Assembly: GCA_030036605.1 (NCBI GenBank)
Contig: DAOTRE010000003.1
Span: 53,042 to 107,043, forward strand
Origin: Candidatus Megaera endosymbiont of Nemacystus decipiens
GTDB lineage: Bacteria > Pseudomonadota > Alphaproteobacteria > Rickettsiales > Rickettsiaceae
DNA length: 54,002 nucleotides
Direction of reading: 5' to 3'
Position 1 is the first letter of the stretch. Each line of letters begins with the position of its first letter. The notes beneath the pieces were generated by a model. It was not told the origin of the DNA, searched no databases, and was given only the letters and a program-made list of their open reading frames with translations. The position numbers were made by a program, and so were the translations under genes. Positions 16,646 through 25,963 of this stretch are shown here, piece by piece.

Positions 16646-18235
16646 ATGTCAGATGATTTAACAAAAATTCAGCAATCTTATGAATCGGAGCCTTATGAAA
16701 GTTATCCTTATCACTATACATCTCCTGAAAAACTTGCGAGTTTAGCTCTATTGTTTGGGATGAATCCTCCAAAAATATCCTCTGCTAAAGTGTTGGAGCT
16801 TGGATGTGCATCTGGAGGAAATATTATACCTCATGCTCTAAATCATCCTAAGGGTAAATATGTTGGTGTTGATTTATCCGAGAAGCAAATTTCAGAAGGA
16901 GTAGAGCATATAAAAAAGTTAGGGCTGAAAAATATAGAGCTAAAAGCTATGTCAATTTCTGATATTGATGGATCATTTGGAAAGTTTGATTATATTATTT
17001 GCCATGGAGTTTTTTCTTGGGTTCCTGAATCTATACAAGAGAAAATTCTAGAGATATCAAATAAAAATCTATCAAAAAACGGTGTTGTATATATCAGTTA
17101 CAATACCTTGCCTGGGTGGAATATGATTAGAACTATACGAGATATGATGTTATATCACTCAAAAGGTTTTGCTACTAATCAGGAAAAAATAAAACAATCA
17201 AGAGCTTTATTATCTTTTGTTAAGGATAGTTTGAAAGGTCAAGACACACCTTATGCCAATATGCTAAGACGTGAAACAGAAACATTATCAAAACAATCTG
17301 ATAATTACATTTTTCATGAACATTTAGAAAGGAATAACAAGCAATTTTATTTTACTGATTTCATTACTCAGGCTTCAAAATATGATCTGCAATATTTATC
17401 AGATGTCTCACTTAGTAGCATGTATCTTGGTAATATGAAGCCGGAAATTGTAGAAAAATTAAAAAATTTAAAAAATATTCTACAGACCGAACAATATCTA
17501 GATTTTATCAATAACAGGCGTTTCAGAAGCTCATTGCTTTGTCACAAGGGATTAAAACTAAATCGTAAGATTGAAAATTCTATGATCAAAAAGTTTGCCC
17601 TTTCTTTAAATATTATACCAGAAAAACCATTTACCGAAGAGATCCTTAAAAATAAGGCAGATAAGAAGGTACAATTTTTTATCAGGGGGAATAAACAAAA
17701 TGCTATTAGCACGAAGTCTCCTTATTTGATAGCAGTTCTTTATGTTTTGTCAGAGAATAGAGGTTTTCCTATGAAGTTTGACACTATAGTAAAAAAGGCT
17801 AATAAACTATTTAAAGAGAATAAGAAAGAAGAAATAGAAAAAGCGTTTATAGTTAGTGGAATAAATCTTATAATGAAAGGAGTTATGGGCTTTACATTAT
17901 CTGAAATTGACAAATCAAAAATTAACCTTAAAAAGCCTAAAGTTAACCAAATGGTGCAATATCAATTAAAGCATTCTAATAAAAATTGGGTTACCACAGG
18001 CCATCATGCGGCATTTAGAATTAATATTTTTGATAAAGTGGCTCTGAGCTATATGGACGGAAAAAATACAATAGAAAAAATTCAAGAGCTTTTATTCAAA
18101 GATGTAAAAAAAGGAGTGCTTTCTGTTAGTAATAAAGGAAAAAAAGTAGAAGAGGTAGATTCCATCAAAAGAACCTTGAATTTAGCACTTCAGAATGCTA
18201 TTTCTAGATATTCTATAGATGGTATTTTTATATAA
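16646..18235 (+). CDS. Rickettsia-type protein-lysine methyltransferase
   Basis: This encodes 529 residues. It has a Rossmann SAM fold with VLELGCASGGN (49-59), YVGVDLSEKQ (72-81) and FDYIICHGVFSWV, then the YNTLPGWN segment. A long middle and C-terminal region (about 230-529) matches the methyltransferase regulatory region of PKMT1/PKMT2. In Rickettsia these enzymes methylate lysines of the surface protein OmpB, and length and domain order agree. GGAGGGT precedes the ATG. Placement directly after an outer-membrane barrel gene suggests that protein as a possible substrate. It continues into tilS after 5 bases. Confidence 0.85.
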   Translation: MSDDLTKIQQSYESEPYESYPYHYTSPEKLASLALLFGMNPPKISSAKVLELGCASGGNIIPHALNHPKGKYVGVDLSEKQISEGVEHIKKLGLKNIELKAMSISDIDGSFGKFDYIICHGVFSWVPESIQEKILEISNKNLSKNGVVYISYNTLPGWNMIRTIRDMMLYHSKGFATNQEKIKQSRALLSFVKDSLKGQDTPYANMLRRETETLSKQSDNYIFHEHLERNNKQFYFTDFITQASKYDLQYLSDVSLSSMYLGNMKPEIVEKLKNLKNILQTEQYLDFINNRRFRSSLLCHKGLKLNRKIENSMIKKFALSLNIIPEKPFTEEILKNKADKKVQFFIRGNKQNAISTKSPYLIAVLYVLSENRGFPMKFDTIVKKANKLFKENKKEEIEKAFIVSGINLIMKGVMGFTLSEIDKSKINLKKPKVNQMVQYQLKHSNKNWVTTGHHAAFRINIFDKVALSYMDGKNTIEKIQELLFKDVKKGVLSVSNKGKKVEEVDSIKRTLNLALQNAISRYSIDGIFI

Positions 18236-18240
18236 AACAA

Positions 18241-19548
18241 ATGAAGCAAGGCAGGTTTAATGATTTTCTAGATAACCTGATAGGTAACATACCTCACGAT
18301 AAAATTGCTTTAGCGGTTTCTGGTGGTGTAGATTCGATTGCCTTGCTTCATTTAGTATCTCATTGGTCTAAATTAAAAAATCAATCTATCAAATTAGTGG
18401 TACTAAGTGTAGATCATAATATAAGGGTAGAGTCTAGATCTGAAGTAGAATTTGTTAGCCAGGTAGTACATTCTTTAGGCCATGAATTTCATTCCTTATC
18501 TTGGAATGAAGGAAAGCATTTTTCTTCAGGAGTTCAAGAAAAGGCACGATCTGCTAGGTATGATTTAATGACAAAAAAATGTCATCAACTTGGGATAAAA
18601 TTGCTGCTAACTGCTCATCACCAAGATGATGTAATAGAAAATTATGTCATGCGTAAGGCAAAAAAAAGTGGAGCATTTGGACTTAGTTACTCAACTTCTT
18701 ATTTCCATAATAACATTCAAGTTATTAGGCCATTAATCATTTTTGATAAAAACTCTTTATTAGAATATTTGTATGAATCGGGATATGAATTTATAGAGGA
18801 TTTATCTAATTATTCCAATAAATATGAGAGAAACCGCGTTAGAAAAAGGTTAAGTGGTTTTAGCAAACAAGAAAAAAGCAGCTTGTTAAATGATATTGAA
18901 AAAACAAATATTCATGCTCAACATTTAAATGAAAAACTTATCAAGTTTTTGGCTGAAAATGTGTTTATTAGTAATAATGGTTTCGCACTTATGGATTTGC
19001 AGGGAGTTAAAAATCAAATTTGTGATATACAGATTCAATCTATTAGCTATTTGTTAACTATTATAAGCGGAAAAGTAAATTTACCAAGATATAGAAACAT
19101 ATCAAATCTTTTGAATGCTATTAATTATGATAAACAAATTAATTCTACTTTGCATGGATGTAGAATAGTTGGAAAAATGGAGAAAATTTTATTTTATAGA
19201 GAGATATCTCAAATAAATAATAATATCCAAAAGAAAGAAAACTATTTTATTTGGGATAACAGGTTTATGATTGATGGTAATAATTTTCCAGATAATTGCC
19301 ATATTGGTTCCATGAGTCAGTCTGAATATATCTCTATAAAATCTGATTTGCAGTTGCGCCAGCTGAAGAAAATGTTAGATTTTGGCAGCAAATCGGTGTT
19401 ATTTACATTACCTGTGATTAAAAAACTTGAAAAAATCGTAGCCATACCCCATATATCCTACTATGATAGTGGGGAGTTTTTTACCAATAGTAATTTGGAG
19501 ATAATATTTCGACCCAATTTTATCTCACGTTTTACGCATTTCTTATAG
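18241..19548 (+). CDS. tilS: tRNA(Ile)-lysidine synthase
   Basis: This encodes 435 residues. It converts C34 of the CAU-anticodon tRNA-Ile to lysidine so that AUA is read. The ATP-binding PP-loop is AVSGGVDS (25-32). VDHNIR and LTAHHQDD are the expected follow-on motifs, and RNRVRKRL matches the family's RN.IR segment. The C-terminal ~150 residues are poorly conserved, as usual. It sits 5 bases after the methyltransferase and 12 before ftsH; tilS-ftsH is a common bacterial pairing. Confidence 0.95.
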   Translation: MKQGRFNDFLDNLIGNIPHDKIALAVSGGVDSIALLHLVSHWSKLKNQSIKLVVLSVDHNIRVESRSEVEFVSQVVHSLGHEFHSLSWNEGKHFSSGVQEKARSARYDLMTKKCHQLGIKLLLTAHHQDDVIENYVMRKAKKSGAFGLSYSTSYFHNNIQVIRPLIIFDKNSLLEYLYESGYEFIEDLSNYSNKYERNRVRKRLSGFSKQEKSSLLNDIEKTNIHAQHLNEKLIKFLAENVFISNNGFALMDLQGVKNQICDIQIQSISYLLTIISGKVNLPRYRNISNLLNAINYDKQINSTLHGCRIVGKMEKILFYREISQINNNIQKKENYFIWDNRFMIDGNNFPDNCHIGSMSQSEYISIKSDLQLRQLKKMLDFGSKSVLFTLPVIKKLEKIVAIPHISYYDSGEFFTNSNLEIIFRPNFISRFTHFL

Positions 19549-19560
19549 GGAATTTATTTT

Positions 19561-21468
19561 ATGAAAAATCAGCATAAGCAAATTTTAACTTGGATTTTTA
19601 TTTTTGTCCTGATGATTATGACCTTCAATTTTTTACAAGGTGATTCAATGAGTGGGAGTAGCAACTCACTAGCTTTTTCCGATTTTTTGAATAAGGTGGA
19701 ATCACGGGAAGTTACTATGGTAAAAATAGAGGGGCGCAATATAGAAGGTTCTCTTTCTGATGGAGCTAAGTTTTCTACTTATTCTCCTGATTATCCAGGG
19801 CTTATAGATAAGCTAAATGATAATGGCGTTTATATTAGTATAATACCACCAAATACAAGAATGAATTCATTGTTTAGTATTTTTGTTTCATGGTTCCCAA
19901 TGATACTCCTTATTGGCGTGTGGGTTTTCTTTATGAGGCAGATGCAAGGTGGTGGCAAAGGAATGGGTTTTGGTAAGTCAAAAGCGAAATTAATATCTGA
20001 GAAGGGGCCAAAAATTACTTTTGAGAATGTTGCTGGTGCAGATGAAGCAAAGGAAGAATTGGTAGAAATTGTTGATTTCTTACGTAATCCATACAAATTT
20101 CAAAAATTGGGTGGTCAAATTCCAAAAGGATGCCTATTAATAGGACCTCCTGGAACCGGTAAAACTCTTTTAGCAAGAGCAATTGCGGGTGAGGCTAATG
20201 TCCCATTTTTTAGTATATCGGGCTCAGACTTTGTCGAAATGTTTGTTGGGGTTGGTGCAAGTCGTGTGCGCGATATGTTTGAACAGGGTAAAAGAAATGC
20301 TCCATGTATAATATTTATAGATGAAATTGATGCTGTCGGTCGTCATAGAGGAATTGGAATGGGAGGCGGAAATGATGAACGGGAGCAGACGCTTAATCAG
20401 ATGCTAGTGGAAATGGATGGCTTTGATTCAAATGAAGGTGTGATTATAATAGCTGCAACTAATAGGCCTGATGTTTTAGACCCAGCTCTTTTGAGACCAG
20501 GTCGTTTTGATCGTCAGATTACTGTTCCAAATCCAGACCTAAGAGGTAGAGAGCAGATTTTAAAAGTTCACTTGAAAAAAGTAAAATATGCAGAAGATGT
20601 TGATGCAAAAGTTATTGCTCGTGGTACACCAGGCTTTTCTGGGGCTCAACTTCAGAATGTAGTGAATGAGGCTGCCTTAATTGCTGCTCGCAAGGGGAAA
20701 AAGACAGTAGAAATGGATGATATGGAATATGCAAAAGACAAGGTGATGATGGGTGTTGAGAGGACCTCACATATTTTAACTGAAGAAGAGAAAAAGCTTA
20801 CTGCATACCATGAAGGAGGTCATGCCTTAGTTGGTTTATATTTTCCAGCTTCCGATCCAATACATAAAGCTACTATAATTCCAAGGGGCAGGGCGCTTGG
20901 GATGGTAATGAGGCTTCCAGAAAATGATCGTAACTCTATAACTTTCGAGCAAATGAAGTCGCACATTGCAGTTGCAATGGCAGGAAGAGTTGCAGAAGAA
21001 TTAATTTTTGGTAGCGAAAAAGTCACTTCAGGTGCATCTTCGGATATTAAAATGGCCACTAATATGGCTAAATCAATGGTTACTGAGTGGGGAATGAGTA
21101 AAGAAATTGGGCCTGTATTTCATGGTGCAAGTAGTGAAGACCGCTATTCTGTTAATGACGGAGAAAAATTTAGATCTGAAAAATTGTCTGAGTCTATAGA
21201 TAAAGAAATAAAAAAATTAATAGATGCAGGATATGAATTTGCTAAGAAAATTCTTACAGACCATATTGATCAGCTGCATACTTTGGCGAAAGCATTGATA
21301 GAGCATGAGACTTTAACTGGTAAGCAGATCAAAAATCTTTTGGCTGGCAAGGATATGAACGACCCAAAAGCTGCTGAATTTCCAGTCAAAAAACAGAAAG
21401 CAACTAAGACCAAAGCATCTCTTTCAAATGAGAAAAAAGAGCCTAAAGCGAGTTCTAAAAAGGACTAA
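19561..21468 (+). CDS. ftsH: ATP-dependent zinc metalloprotease FtsH
   Basis: This encodes 635 residues. Two membrane helices (about 9-25 and 103-122) flank a periplasmic domain. The AAA module has GPPGTGKT (195-202) and [15 protein letters not shown], with the arginine-finger segment [20 protein letters not shown]. The zinc protease motif HEGGH is at 417-421. The C-terminus has an extra lysine/alanine-rich tail of about 35 residues. It degrades unneeded membrane and cytosolic proteins. It is the last gene of the rightward run. Confidence 0.98.
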   Translation: MKNQHKQILTWIFIFVLMIMTFNFLQGDSMSGSSNSLAFSDFLNKVESREVTMVKIEGRNIEGSLSDGAKFSTYSPDYPGLIDKLNDNGVYISIIPPNTRMNSLFSIFVSWFPMILLIGVWVFFMRQMQGGGKGMGFGKSKAKLISEKGPKITFENVAGADEAKEELVEIVDFLRNPYKFQKLGGQIPKGCLLIGPPGTGKTLLARAIAGEANVPFFSISGSDFVEMFVGVGASRVRDMFEQGKRNAPCIIFIDEIDAVGRHRGIGMGGGNDEREQTLNQMLVEMDGFDSNEGVIIIAATNRPDVLDPALLRPGRFDRQITVPNPDLRGREQILKVHLKKVKYAEDVDAKVIARGTPGFSGAQLQNVVNEAALIAARKGKKTVEMDDMEYAKDKVMMGVERTSHILTEEEKKLTAYHEGGHALVGLYFPASDPIHKATIIPRGRALGMVMRLPENDRNSITFEQMKSHIAVAMAGRVAEELIFGSEKVTSGASSDIKMATNMAKSMVTEWGMSKEIGPVFHGASSEDRYSVNDGEKFRSEKLSESIDKEIKKLIDAGYEFAKKILTDHIDQLHTLAKALIEHETLTGKQIKNLLAGKDMNDPKAAEFPVKKQKATKTKASLSNEKKEPKASSKKD

Positions 21469-21580
21469 CGCTGCTATATAAACCACCAGCTATTGATTAT
21501 TTTTTGGTGGTAAAACGGCTTGCATATTTGGTCCTTAATATTCTATTACCTATGTGTGTAAGAATATACCTCGGAATAAG

Positions 21581-21657
21581 TGGCGCACCTGATTGGATTT
21601 GAACCAATGGCCTTTACCTTCGGAGGGTAACACTCTATCCAGCTGAGCTACAGGTGC
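21581..21657 (-). tRNA. tRNA-Arg (anticodon CCG)
   Basis: The leftward cloverleaf has acceptor GCACCTG / CAGGTGC, D arm GCTCAGCTGGATAGAGT, anticodon loop CTCCGAA (anticodon CCG, reads CGG), T loop TTCAAAT, discriminator G and an encoded CCA. Confidence 0.95.
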
Positions 21658-21678
21658 AAAATATAGTTTAAGTCAATT

Positions 21679-21798
21679 TTAACTCTGTTTAGTTTTTTTA
21701 GTAGCCTTGCGTCTTTTAAGGTTTTTACGTAGTGCTAAGGATAAATCATCTTTTTTCTTATTAATGCTAGACTTATTATTTTCCGTACTCTTTGACAT
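21679..21798 (-). CDS. 39-residue basic protein
   Basis: ATG to TAA on the leftward strand: MSKSTENNKSSINKKKDDLS, then LALRKNLKRRKATKKTKQS. The lysine/arginine-rich core LALRKNLKRRKA resembles short uncharacterised proteins often seen in alphaproteobacteria (pattern L..LR.NL..RK). It lies just upstream of the leftward tRNA-Arg gene. A nucleic-acid or ribosome-binding role is only suggested by the charge. Confidence 0.6.
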   Translation of the reverse strand: MSKSTENNKSSINKKKDDLSLALRKNLKRRKATKKTKQS

Positions 21799-21880
21799 GG
21801 CTAAATTTTACTTGACCTTAAAACGTTATTATGTCAAAAATGTGCAGTGATAGCAAACTTATTTTTAAAGATACGTTTAA

Positions 21881-21955
21881 GCCGCTATAGCTCAGGGGTA
21901 GAGCGCATCATTGGTAATGATGAGGCCGAAAGTTCAAATCTTTCTAGCGGCACCA
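21881..21955 (+). tRNA. tRNA-Thr (anticodon GGT)
   Basis: Acceptor GCCGCTA / TAGCGGC, D arm GCTCAGGGGTAGAGC, anticodon stem CATCA/TGATG with loop TTGGTAA (anticodon GGT, reads ACC/ACU), T loop TTCAAAT, discriminator A and an encoded CCA. Confidence 0.95.
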
Positions 21956-21971
21956 CTATTCTGTGGAAACA

Positions 21972-21986
21972 TTGTAATCTACAATA
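21972..21986 (+). repeat. family B repeat, terminal remnant
   Basis: TTGTAATCTACAATA matches the outermost bases of the family B terminus, including the TA edge. Nothing of the rest of the element is left. It lies 16 bases after tRNA-Thr. Confidence 0.5.
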
Positions 21987-22200
21987 CCATCTAATCGCCA
22001 TATAATTTCATGTAATTGAATGACGAAGCTTTAGTTTTACCAAGCTTTTGTTGAAAAAAGACAAGTTATTAGTCATTTTGGATAGTAAGTGACAAGGTTT
22101 TGTTAAAAACTAATTTATTTGTGATGTATAAAGTTGTATGTAGTTAGAATTTAGTTTTTTTGACTTAAGAAAAATACTTAATAATATGGCAGGTAAATCA

Positions 22201-22956
22201 ATGAGTAAGTTTCTAATAATTATAATTAGCATGTTAATTTTGACTGCGTGCGGAGATCAAGGTCTAAAAGTAAAATCGGACCTGTCTGACAATCATGTAA
22301 AAGAATATACTAAGGCTCTAGAAGATTGTAAAGAAAACAAACATAAGGCAGAAAAATTGGAGGAGGAAAAAGCCAAAACAAAAGAAAAAAAAGAGAATAT
22401 TATCGTATCAAACCCATTCCAACTAAAGCAGGACGATATATTTTTGGGGAATAAAAATGCATCCGTGGTTGTTTTTGAGTATTTTTCGCCAACTTGTCCT
22501 CACTGTGTTTATTTTCATAACACTATCTTACCTCAGATCAAGAAAAAATATATTGATACTAATAAAATTCTTTATGTTTCAAGAGAGTTTATAGGTAATA
22601 AGCAGGATCTTGATGCAACAATACTTGCTAAATGTGATACTGATATTGAAACATATTATAAATTTATAAATGTGTTTTTGAGACAGCAAGCAAACTGGGC
22701 CTATAATAAAAATTACCGTGAAATTTTGACTAATATGGGAACTCTTGGTGGGACTTCAGCAGAAAAATATGCTAAATGTTTAAATGATAAGGAAAAGGTA
22801 GATTCATTAATTGAAAACACGAGATTAATGGCGCGTCAGAAACATTTTATAGGTACGCCTTCCTTCATAATTAATGGAAAGTTACACCTAAAATCTTATA
22901 GTGTAAATGATTTGTCGGAGGCTATTGATAAATTGCTGAAAGAAGATGAAAAATAA
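22201..22956 (+). CDS. DsbA-family lipoprotein
   Basis: I prefer ATG 22201 because AGG is at the right distance; an ATG at 22186 is in frame. The N-terminus is a lipoprotein signal (FLIIIISMLILTAC, lipobox LTAC). A charged coiled segment (~30-70) is followed by a thioredoxin-like domain with the active pair CPHC (about 99-106, in FSPTCPHCVYFH) and the cis-proline loop FIGTPSFIING. This is the DsbA/Thioredoxin_4 layout. It probably oxidises or isomerises disulfides outside the inner membrane. Its end overlaps atpI by 11 bases, so it leads the F0 operon. Confidence 0.85.
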   Translation: MSKFLIIIISMLILTACGDQGLKVKSDLSDNHVKEYTKALEDCKENKHKAEKLEEEKAKTKEKKENIIVSNPFQLKQDDIFLGNKNASVVVFEYFSPTCPHCVYFHNTILPQIKKKYIDTNKILYVSREFIGNKQDLDATILAKCDTDIETYYKFINVFLRQQANWAYNKNYREILTNMGTLGGTSAEKYAKCLNDKEKVDSLIENTRLMARQKHFIGTPSFIINGKLHLKSYSVNDLSEAIDKLLKEDEK

Positions 22957-23209
22957 AAAGTCACAAGATATTCAGAAACAAATTGATGGTTATAAAAGAC
23001 GATCCCAAAAGAAGCCATCTGTAATTTGCGAATCAAACATTGCCTTTAATATTGCAGTGGAGATTGTAGCTGGGGTATTGGTTGGAATGATTGTTGGTAG
23101 TTTATTCGATTATTTATTTGATTCTTGGCCCATATCAGTTATCCTATGTGTTATGCTGTCGTGCTTAGCAAGCTTCAAGTTAATTTTTAATAAATATGTA
23201 AGGAAGTAA
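22946..23209 (+). CDS. atpI: ATP synthase accessory protein AtpI
   Basis: This encodes 87 residues with a basic N-terminus and two membrane helices (about 27-48 and 53-76) containing [18 protein letters not shown], the AtpI glycine-rich signature. AtpI-family proteins help assemble the c-ring or bring in Mg. It overlaps the lipoprotein gene upstream and atpB downstream by one base, so all are translated as a unit. Confidence 0.85.
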   Translation: MKNKKSQDIQKQIDGYKRRSQKKPSVICESNIAFNIAVEIVAGVLVGMIVGSLFDYLFDSWPISVILCVMLSCLASFKLIFNKYVRK

Positions 23210-23934
23210 TGCATAACCCTCTTGATCAATTCAAACTTAAGAAATTTTTTGAGTTAGACTTTTTAGGAGTTGATATTAGTGTCAGCAATTCTTCTGTCTT
23301 TATGATGTTTGCATGTTTTGCGGTAATCACATATTTAGCTATTTCTTTAAGAAGTAAGAATATGACACCTTCTCGTCTTCAGTTGAGTGCTGAACTCATC
23401 TATTCTGTTGCAAGCTCAACTGTTCTACAAAACGTTGGAGAAAGAGGAAGACGCTTTATTCCTTTTATTTTTACATTATTTTTATTTATTCTTGCTTGTA
23501 ATTTATTTGGTATGATTCCTTATGGTTTTACTGTCACAAGCCATATAGTCATTACTTTTGCACTTGCGATGTTAATATTTCTGTTGGTTACTGTAGTCGG
23601 TTTTTATCTACATGGCTTGAGGTTTTTATCACTGTTTTTACCTAAAGGAACACCTTTATGGCTTGCGCCACTAATGATTGTTATTGAATTATTTGCATAT
23701 TTGGCACGTCCAATTAGTTTATCTTTACGACTTGCTGCCAATATGGTTGCTGGCCATGTACTATTAAAAGTTATAGCAGGATTTGTTGTTTCAATGGCTA
23801 TATACTTGAAAATATTTCCTATACCGCTTATAGTAGTTTTGATTGGTTTTGAAATATTTGTTGCGATATTACAAGCTTATATCTTTACGATATTATCTTG
23901 TGTTTATCTCAACGACGCAATAAATTTGCATTAG
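23209..23934 (+). CDS. atpB: ATP synthase F0 subunit a
   Basis: This encodes 241 residues with five to six membrane helices. The proton-path arginine is in [15 protein letters not shown], and the C-terminal helix [19 protein letters not shown] is typical. It forms the half-channels against the c-ring. It overlaps atpI by one base; 125 bases separate it from atpE. Confidence 0.97.
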   Translation: MHNPLDQFKLKKFFELDFLGVDISVSNSSVFMMFACFAVITYLAISLRSKNMTPSRLQLSAELIYSVASSTVLQNVGERGRRFIPFIFTLFLFILACNLFGMIPYGFTVTSHIVITFALAMLIFLLVTVVGFYLHGLRFLSLFLPKGTPLWLAPLMIVIELFAYLARPISLSLRLAANMVAGHVLLKVIAGFVVSMAIYLKIFPIPLIVVLIGFEIFVAILQAYIFTILSCVYLNDAINLH

Positions 23935-24059
23935 CTTGGCATAGTGTAGTTTAGGGCTTGATAAACTATCTATCCTAAATGTAATAACAAAATTATTTGG
24001 GATACTATAAATTGTAGTTTTGTTACACATGTACTAATAATTAAAATGGAGTAAAATTT

Positions 24060-24284
24060 ATGGATGCAACAGCTTTTAAATATATAGCTGCTGGCCTTAT
24101 GGCTTTTGGAATGGTCGGGGCAGCGATTGGTGTAGGAAACATATTTGGCTCATTGCTCAATGCAATGGCGCGTAACCCCTCAGCGAGTGAACAACTACAA
24201 AGGATGGCTTTAATAGGAGCAGGACTAGCAGAAGCAATGGGCCTGTTTTCATTTGTGTTAGCAATGTTATTGATTTTTACATAA
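24060..24284 (+). CDS. atpE: ATP synthase F0 subunit c
   Basis: This encodes 74 residues in two hairpin helices. Helix 1 has [14 protein letters not shown] and the polar loop is ARNPSA. Helix 2 carries the ion-binding glutamate in [11 protein letters not shown]. No sodium-type Q/E pair is seen, so a proton c-ring is likely. GGAGT precedes the ATG, fitting the high output needed for c. Confidence 0.97.
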   Translation: MDATAFKYIAAGLMAFGMVGAAIGVGNIFGSLLNAMARNPSASEQLQRMALIGAGLAEAMGLFSFVLAMLLIFT

Positions 24285-24302
24285 TATAACTATTTCTTTG
24301 CT

Positions 24303-24782
24303 ATGCCTCAATTTGATACGACATTTTTTTCTTCGCAGCTATTTTGGTTACTTTGCTTTTTTGGTTTGCTTTATTTTGCCGTTAGTAGGTACATAGCTCC
24401 TACTATAGAGTATATAATTAATAAACGCTCAGGCGCTATAGAGAAAAATATTAGTGACGCTCAGGAGTATAATGATAAAATTAAGTCTATTGAGGCATAT
24501 AAAGATGAACTGATGCTAGGAATAAATAGTCAAATTTCTGATATGCAGGTAACGGCTAAAAAAATATTTGATGAGCAGCAGGATAAAAAGCGATCCATTT
24601 TACTTAAAGAAATAAAAGAAAAAGAAGAAATTGCTAATAAAGATATTGAAAAATATATAAATATTTTTAAACGACAACAGCCCCAGTATTTGTTGAAATT
24701 GTCATCATACATTATAACCAAAATTACTAACAAAGATGTTGATACAAATATACTGGAGCAGATTCATGAGAAAAATACATGA
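24303..24782 (+). CDS. atpF': ATP synthase F0 subunit b'
   Basis: This encodes 159 residues with one N-terminal membrane helix (about 11-28) and then a long charged coiled coil. Like other alphaproteobacteria this genome has two b-type genes; this first one, opening MPQFDTTFFSSQLFWLLCFF, is the b' form. It overlaps atpF by 4 bases. With b it forms the peripheral stalk. Confidence 0.9.
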   Translation: MPQFDTTFFSSQLFWLLCFFGLLYFAVSRYIAPTIEYIINKRSGAIEKNISDAQEYNDKIKSIEAYKDELMLGINSQISDMQVTAKKIFDEQQDKKRSILLKEIKEKEEIANKDIEKYINIFKRQQPQYLLKLSSYIITKITNKDVDTNILEQIHEKNT

Positions 24783-25258
24783 CAAGTTTTTTAGACGAAA
24801 ATTTAGTAATAGCAATTTGTTTTACGATACTGGTCTACTTGATATATCGCCCTTTGAAAAAAGCTGTCCTTGAGAGCCTTGATAAAAAAATTCTTGAGAT
24901 TAAAAATAGTCTTAATGAAACTAGAAAGATAAAAACAGAAGCAAAAAATGCGCTTATTGCTTTAGAGTCCGAAATTAAGGCTTTTGAGAAAAAGAAAACG
25001 ACAATGTTAAAAGAATCAAAAGATGTTATCAAACAAGATATGGATCTTAGACATAAGGAGTTAGAGCTTTTGCTTAAGAGGTTAAAGGAGTCTGGGTTTC
25101 AGAATATTCAACATAATATGTCTAGAGCGACTGAAGACATGAAAAAAGAATTTGTTGAAAAGGTAGTTTTTTTAGTCCAATCTTACCTTAAGGAGACAAA
25201 TAACAATCAGTTATCTGATAAAGAAATTCTAGAGATTTTTATTAAAAATTCTCAATAA
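24779..25258 (+). CDS. atpF: ATP synthase F0 subunit b
   Basis: This encodes 159 residues with one N-terminal membrane helix (about 9-26, ICFTILVYLIYRPL) and a long helical tail. It overlaps b' by 4 bases. The F1 genes (delta, alpha, gamma, beta, epsilon) are not in the window, so F0 and F1 are encoded separately, as is usual in alphaproteobacteria. Confidence 0.92.
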   Translation: MTSFLDENLVIAICFTILVYLIYRPLKKAVLESLDKKILEIKNSLNETRKIKTEAKNALIALESEIKAFEKKKTTMLKESKDVIKQDMDLRHKELELLLKRLKESGFQNIQHNMSRATEDMKKEFVEKVVFLVQSYLKETNNNQLSDKEILEIFIKNSQ

Positions 25259-25286
25259 CATTTGACAATTTTAAGGGTTTCGTAAT

Positions 25287-25877
25287 ATGGATGATAATGC
25301 CTTCGAACAAACTGTAGATTTTATTGCCAGTACTATTAGCAATCCTAGCAAACTCTTAAAAGTAAAACTATTTATCACTGATTTAGGCAAAATGATCACG
25401 ATAGGAGATGATCATGGTATATATTTGCTGGAGTTTTGTGATCGTAAATATTTGGATGAAGGAATTTATAATTTATGTAAAAAATGGAATTTTAACATAG
25501 CTTTTGGCACTACAAAGGCAATTGACTCGATAGAAAAAGAAATTAAGATGTACCTTTGTGGTAAACTTACTTCATTTAAGACTCATTGCTATATGCTTGG
25601 CACTTCGTTTCAAAAAAAAGCATGGCAAGAATTATTGAATATTCCTTATGGAAAGACAAAAAGTTATTTAGAGCAGGCGCAAGCTGTGGAAAAACCAAGT
25701 GCTTTTAGAGCTGTTGCAAACGCAAATGCTAAAAACAGGCTAGCAATAATTATTCCATGTCATAGAGTCATTCAAACTGATGGAGGAATAGGTGGGTACG
25801 GAGCGGGAGTAGTAAGAAAAAAATGGTTAATTCAACATGAGGCGGATTCTATCACTTTTGACAAAATATATTTATAA
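25287..25877 (+). CDS. ogt: methylated-DNA–protein-cysteine methyltransferase
   Basis: This encodes 196 residues. The methyl-acceptor motif IIPCHRVI sits at about 154-161, with the helix-turn-helix arginine region SAFRAVANANAKN before it and GGYGAG after. The enzyme removes O6-alkyl groups from guanine by transferring them to its own cysteine. It lacks an AraC-type Ada domain, so it is Ogt-like and not the Ada regulator. It lies 28 bases after atpF and is followed by a clear terminator. Confidence 0.92.
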   Translation: MDDNAFEQTVDFIASTISNPSKLLKVKLFITDLGKMITIGDDHGIYLLEFCDRKYLDEGIYNLCKKWNFNIAFGTTKAIDSIEKEIKMYLCGKLTSFKTHCYMLGTSFQKKAWQELLNIPYGKTKSYLEQAQAVEKPSAFRAVANANAKNRLAIIIPCHRVIQTDGGIGGYGAGVVRKKWLIQHEADSITFDKIYL

Positions 25878-25884
25878 TTGTTAC

Positions 25885-25922
25885 GGTGTAAAAGTAAATA
25901 GGTGGTTTACACCTCTTTTTTA
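25885..25922 (+). terminator. intrinsic terminator after ogt
   Basis: GGTGTAAA (25885-25892) and TTTACACC (25906-25913) form a perfect 8-bp stem with a 13-base loop, followed by TCTTTTTT. It closes the atp–ogt transcript. Confidence 0.85.
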
Positions 25923-25963
25923 GTTTAAGATTGAACATTCTCTAATCTACAATAGTGGGTTTG

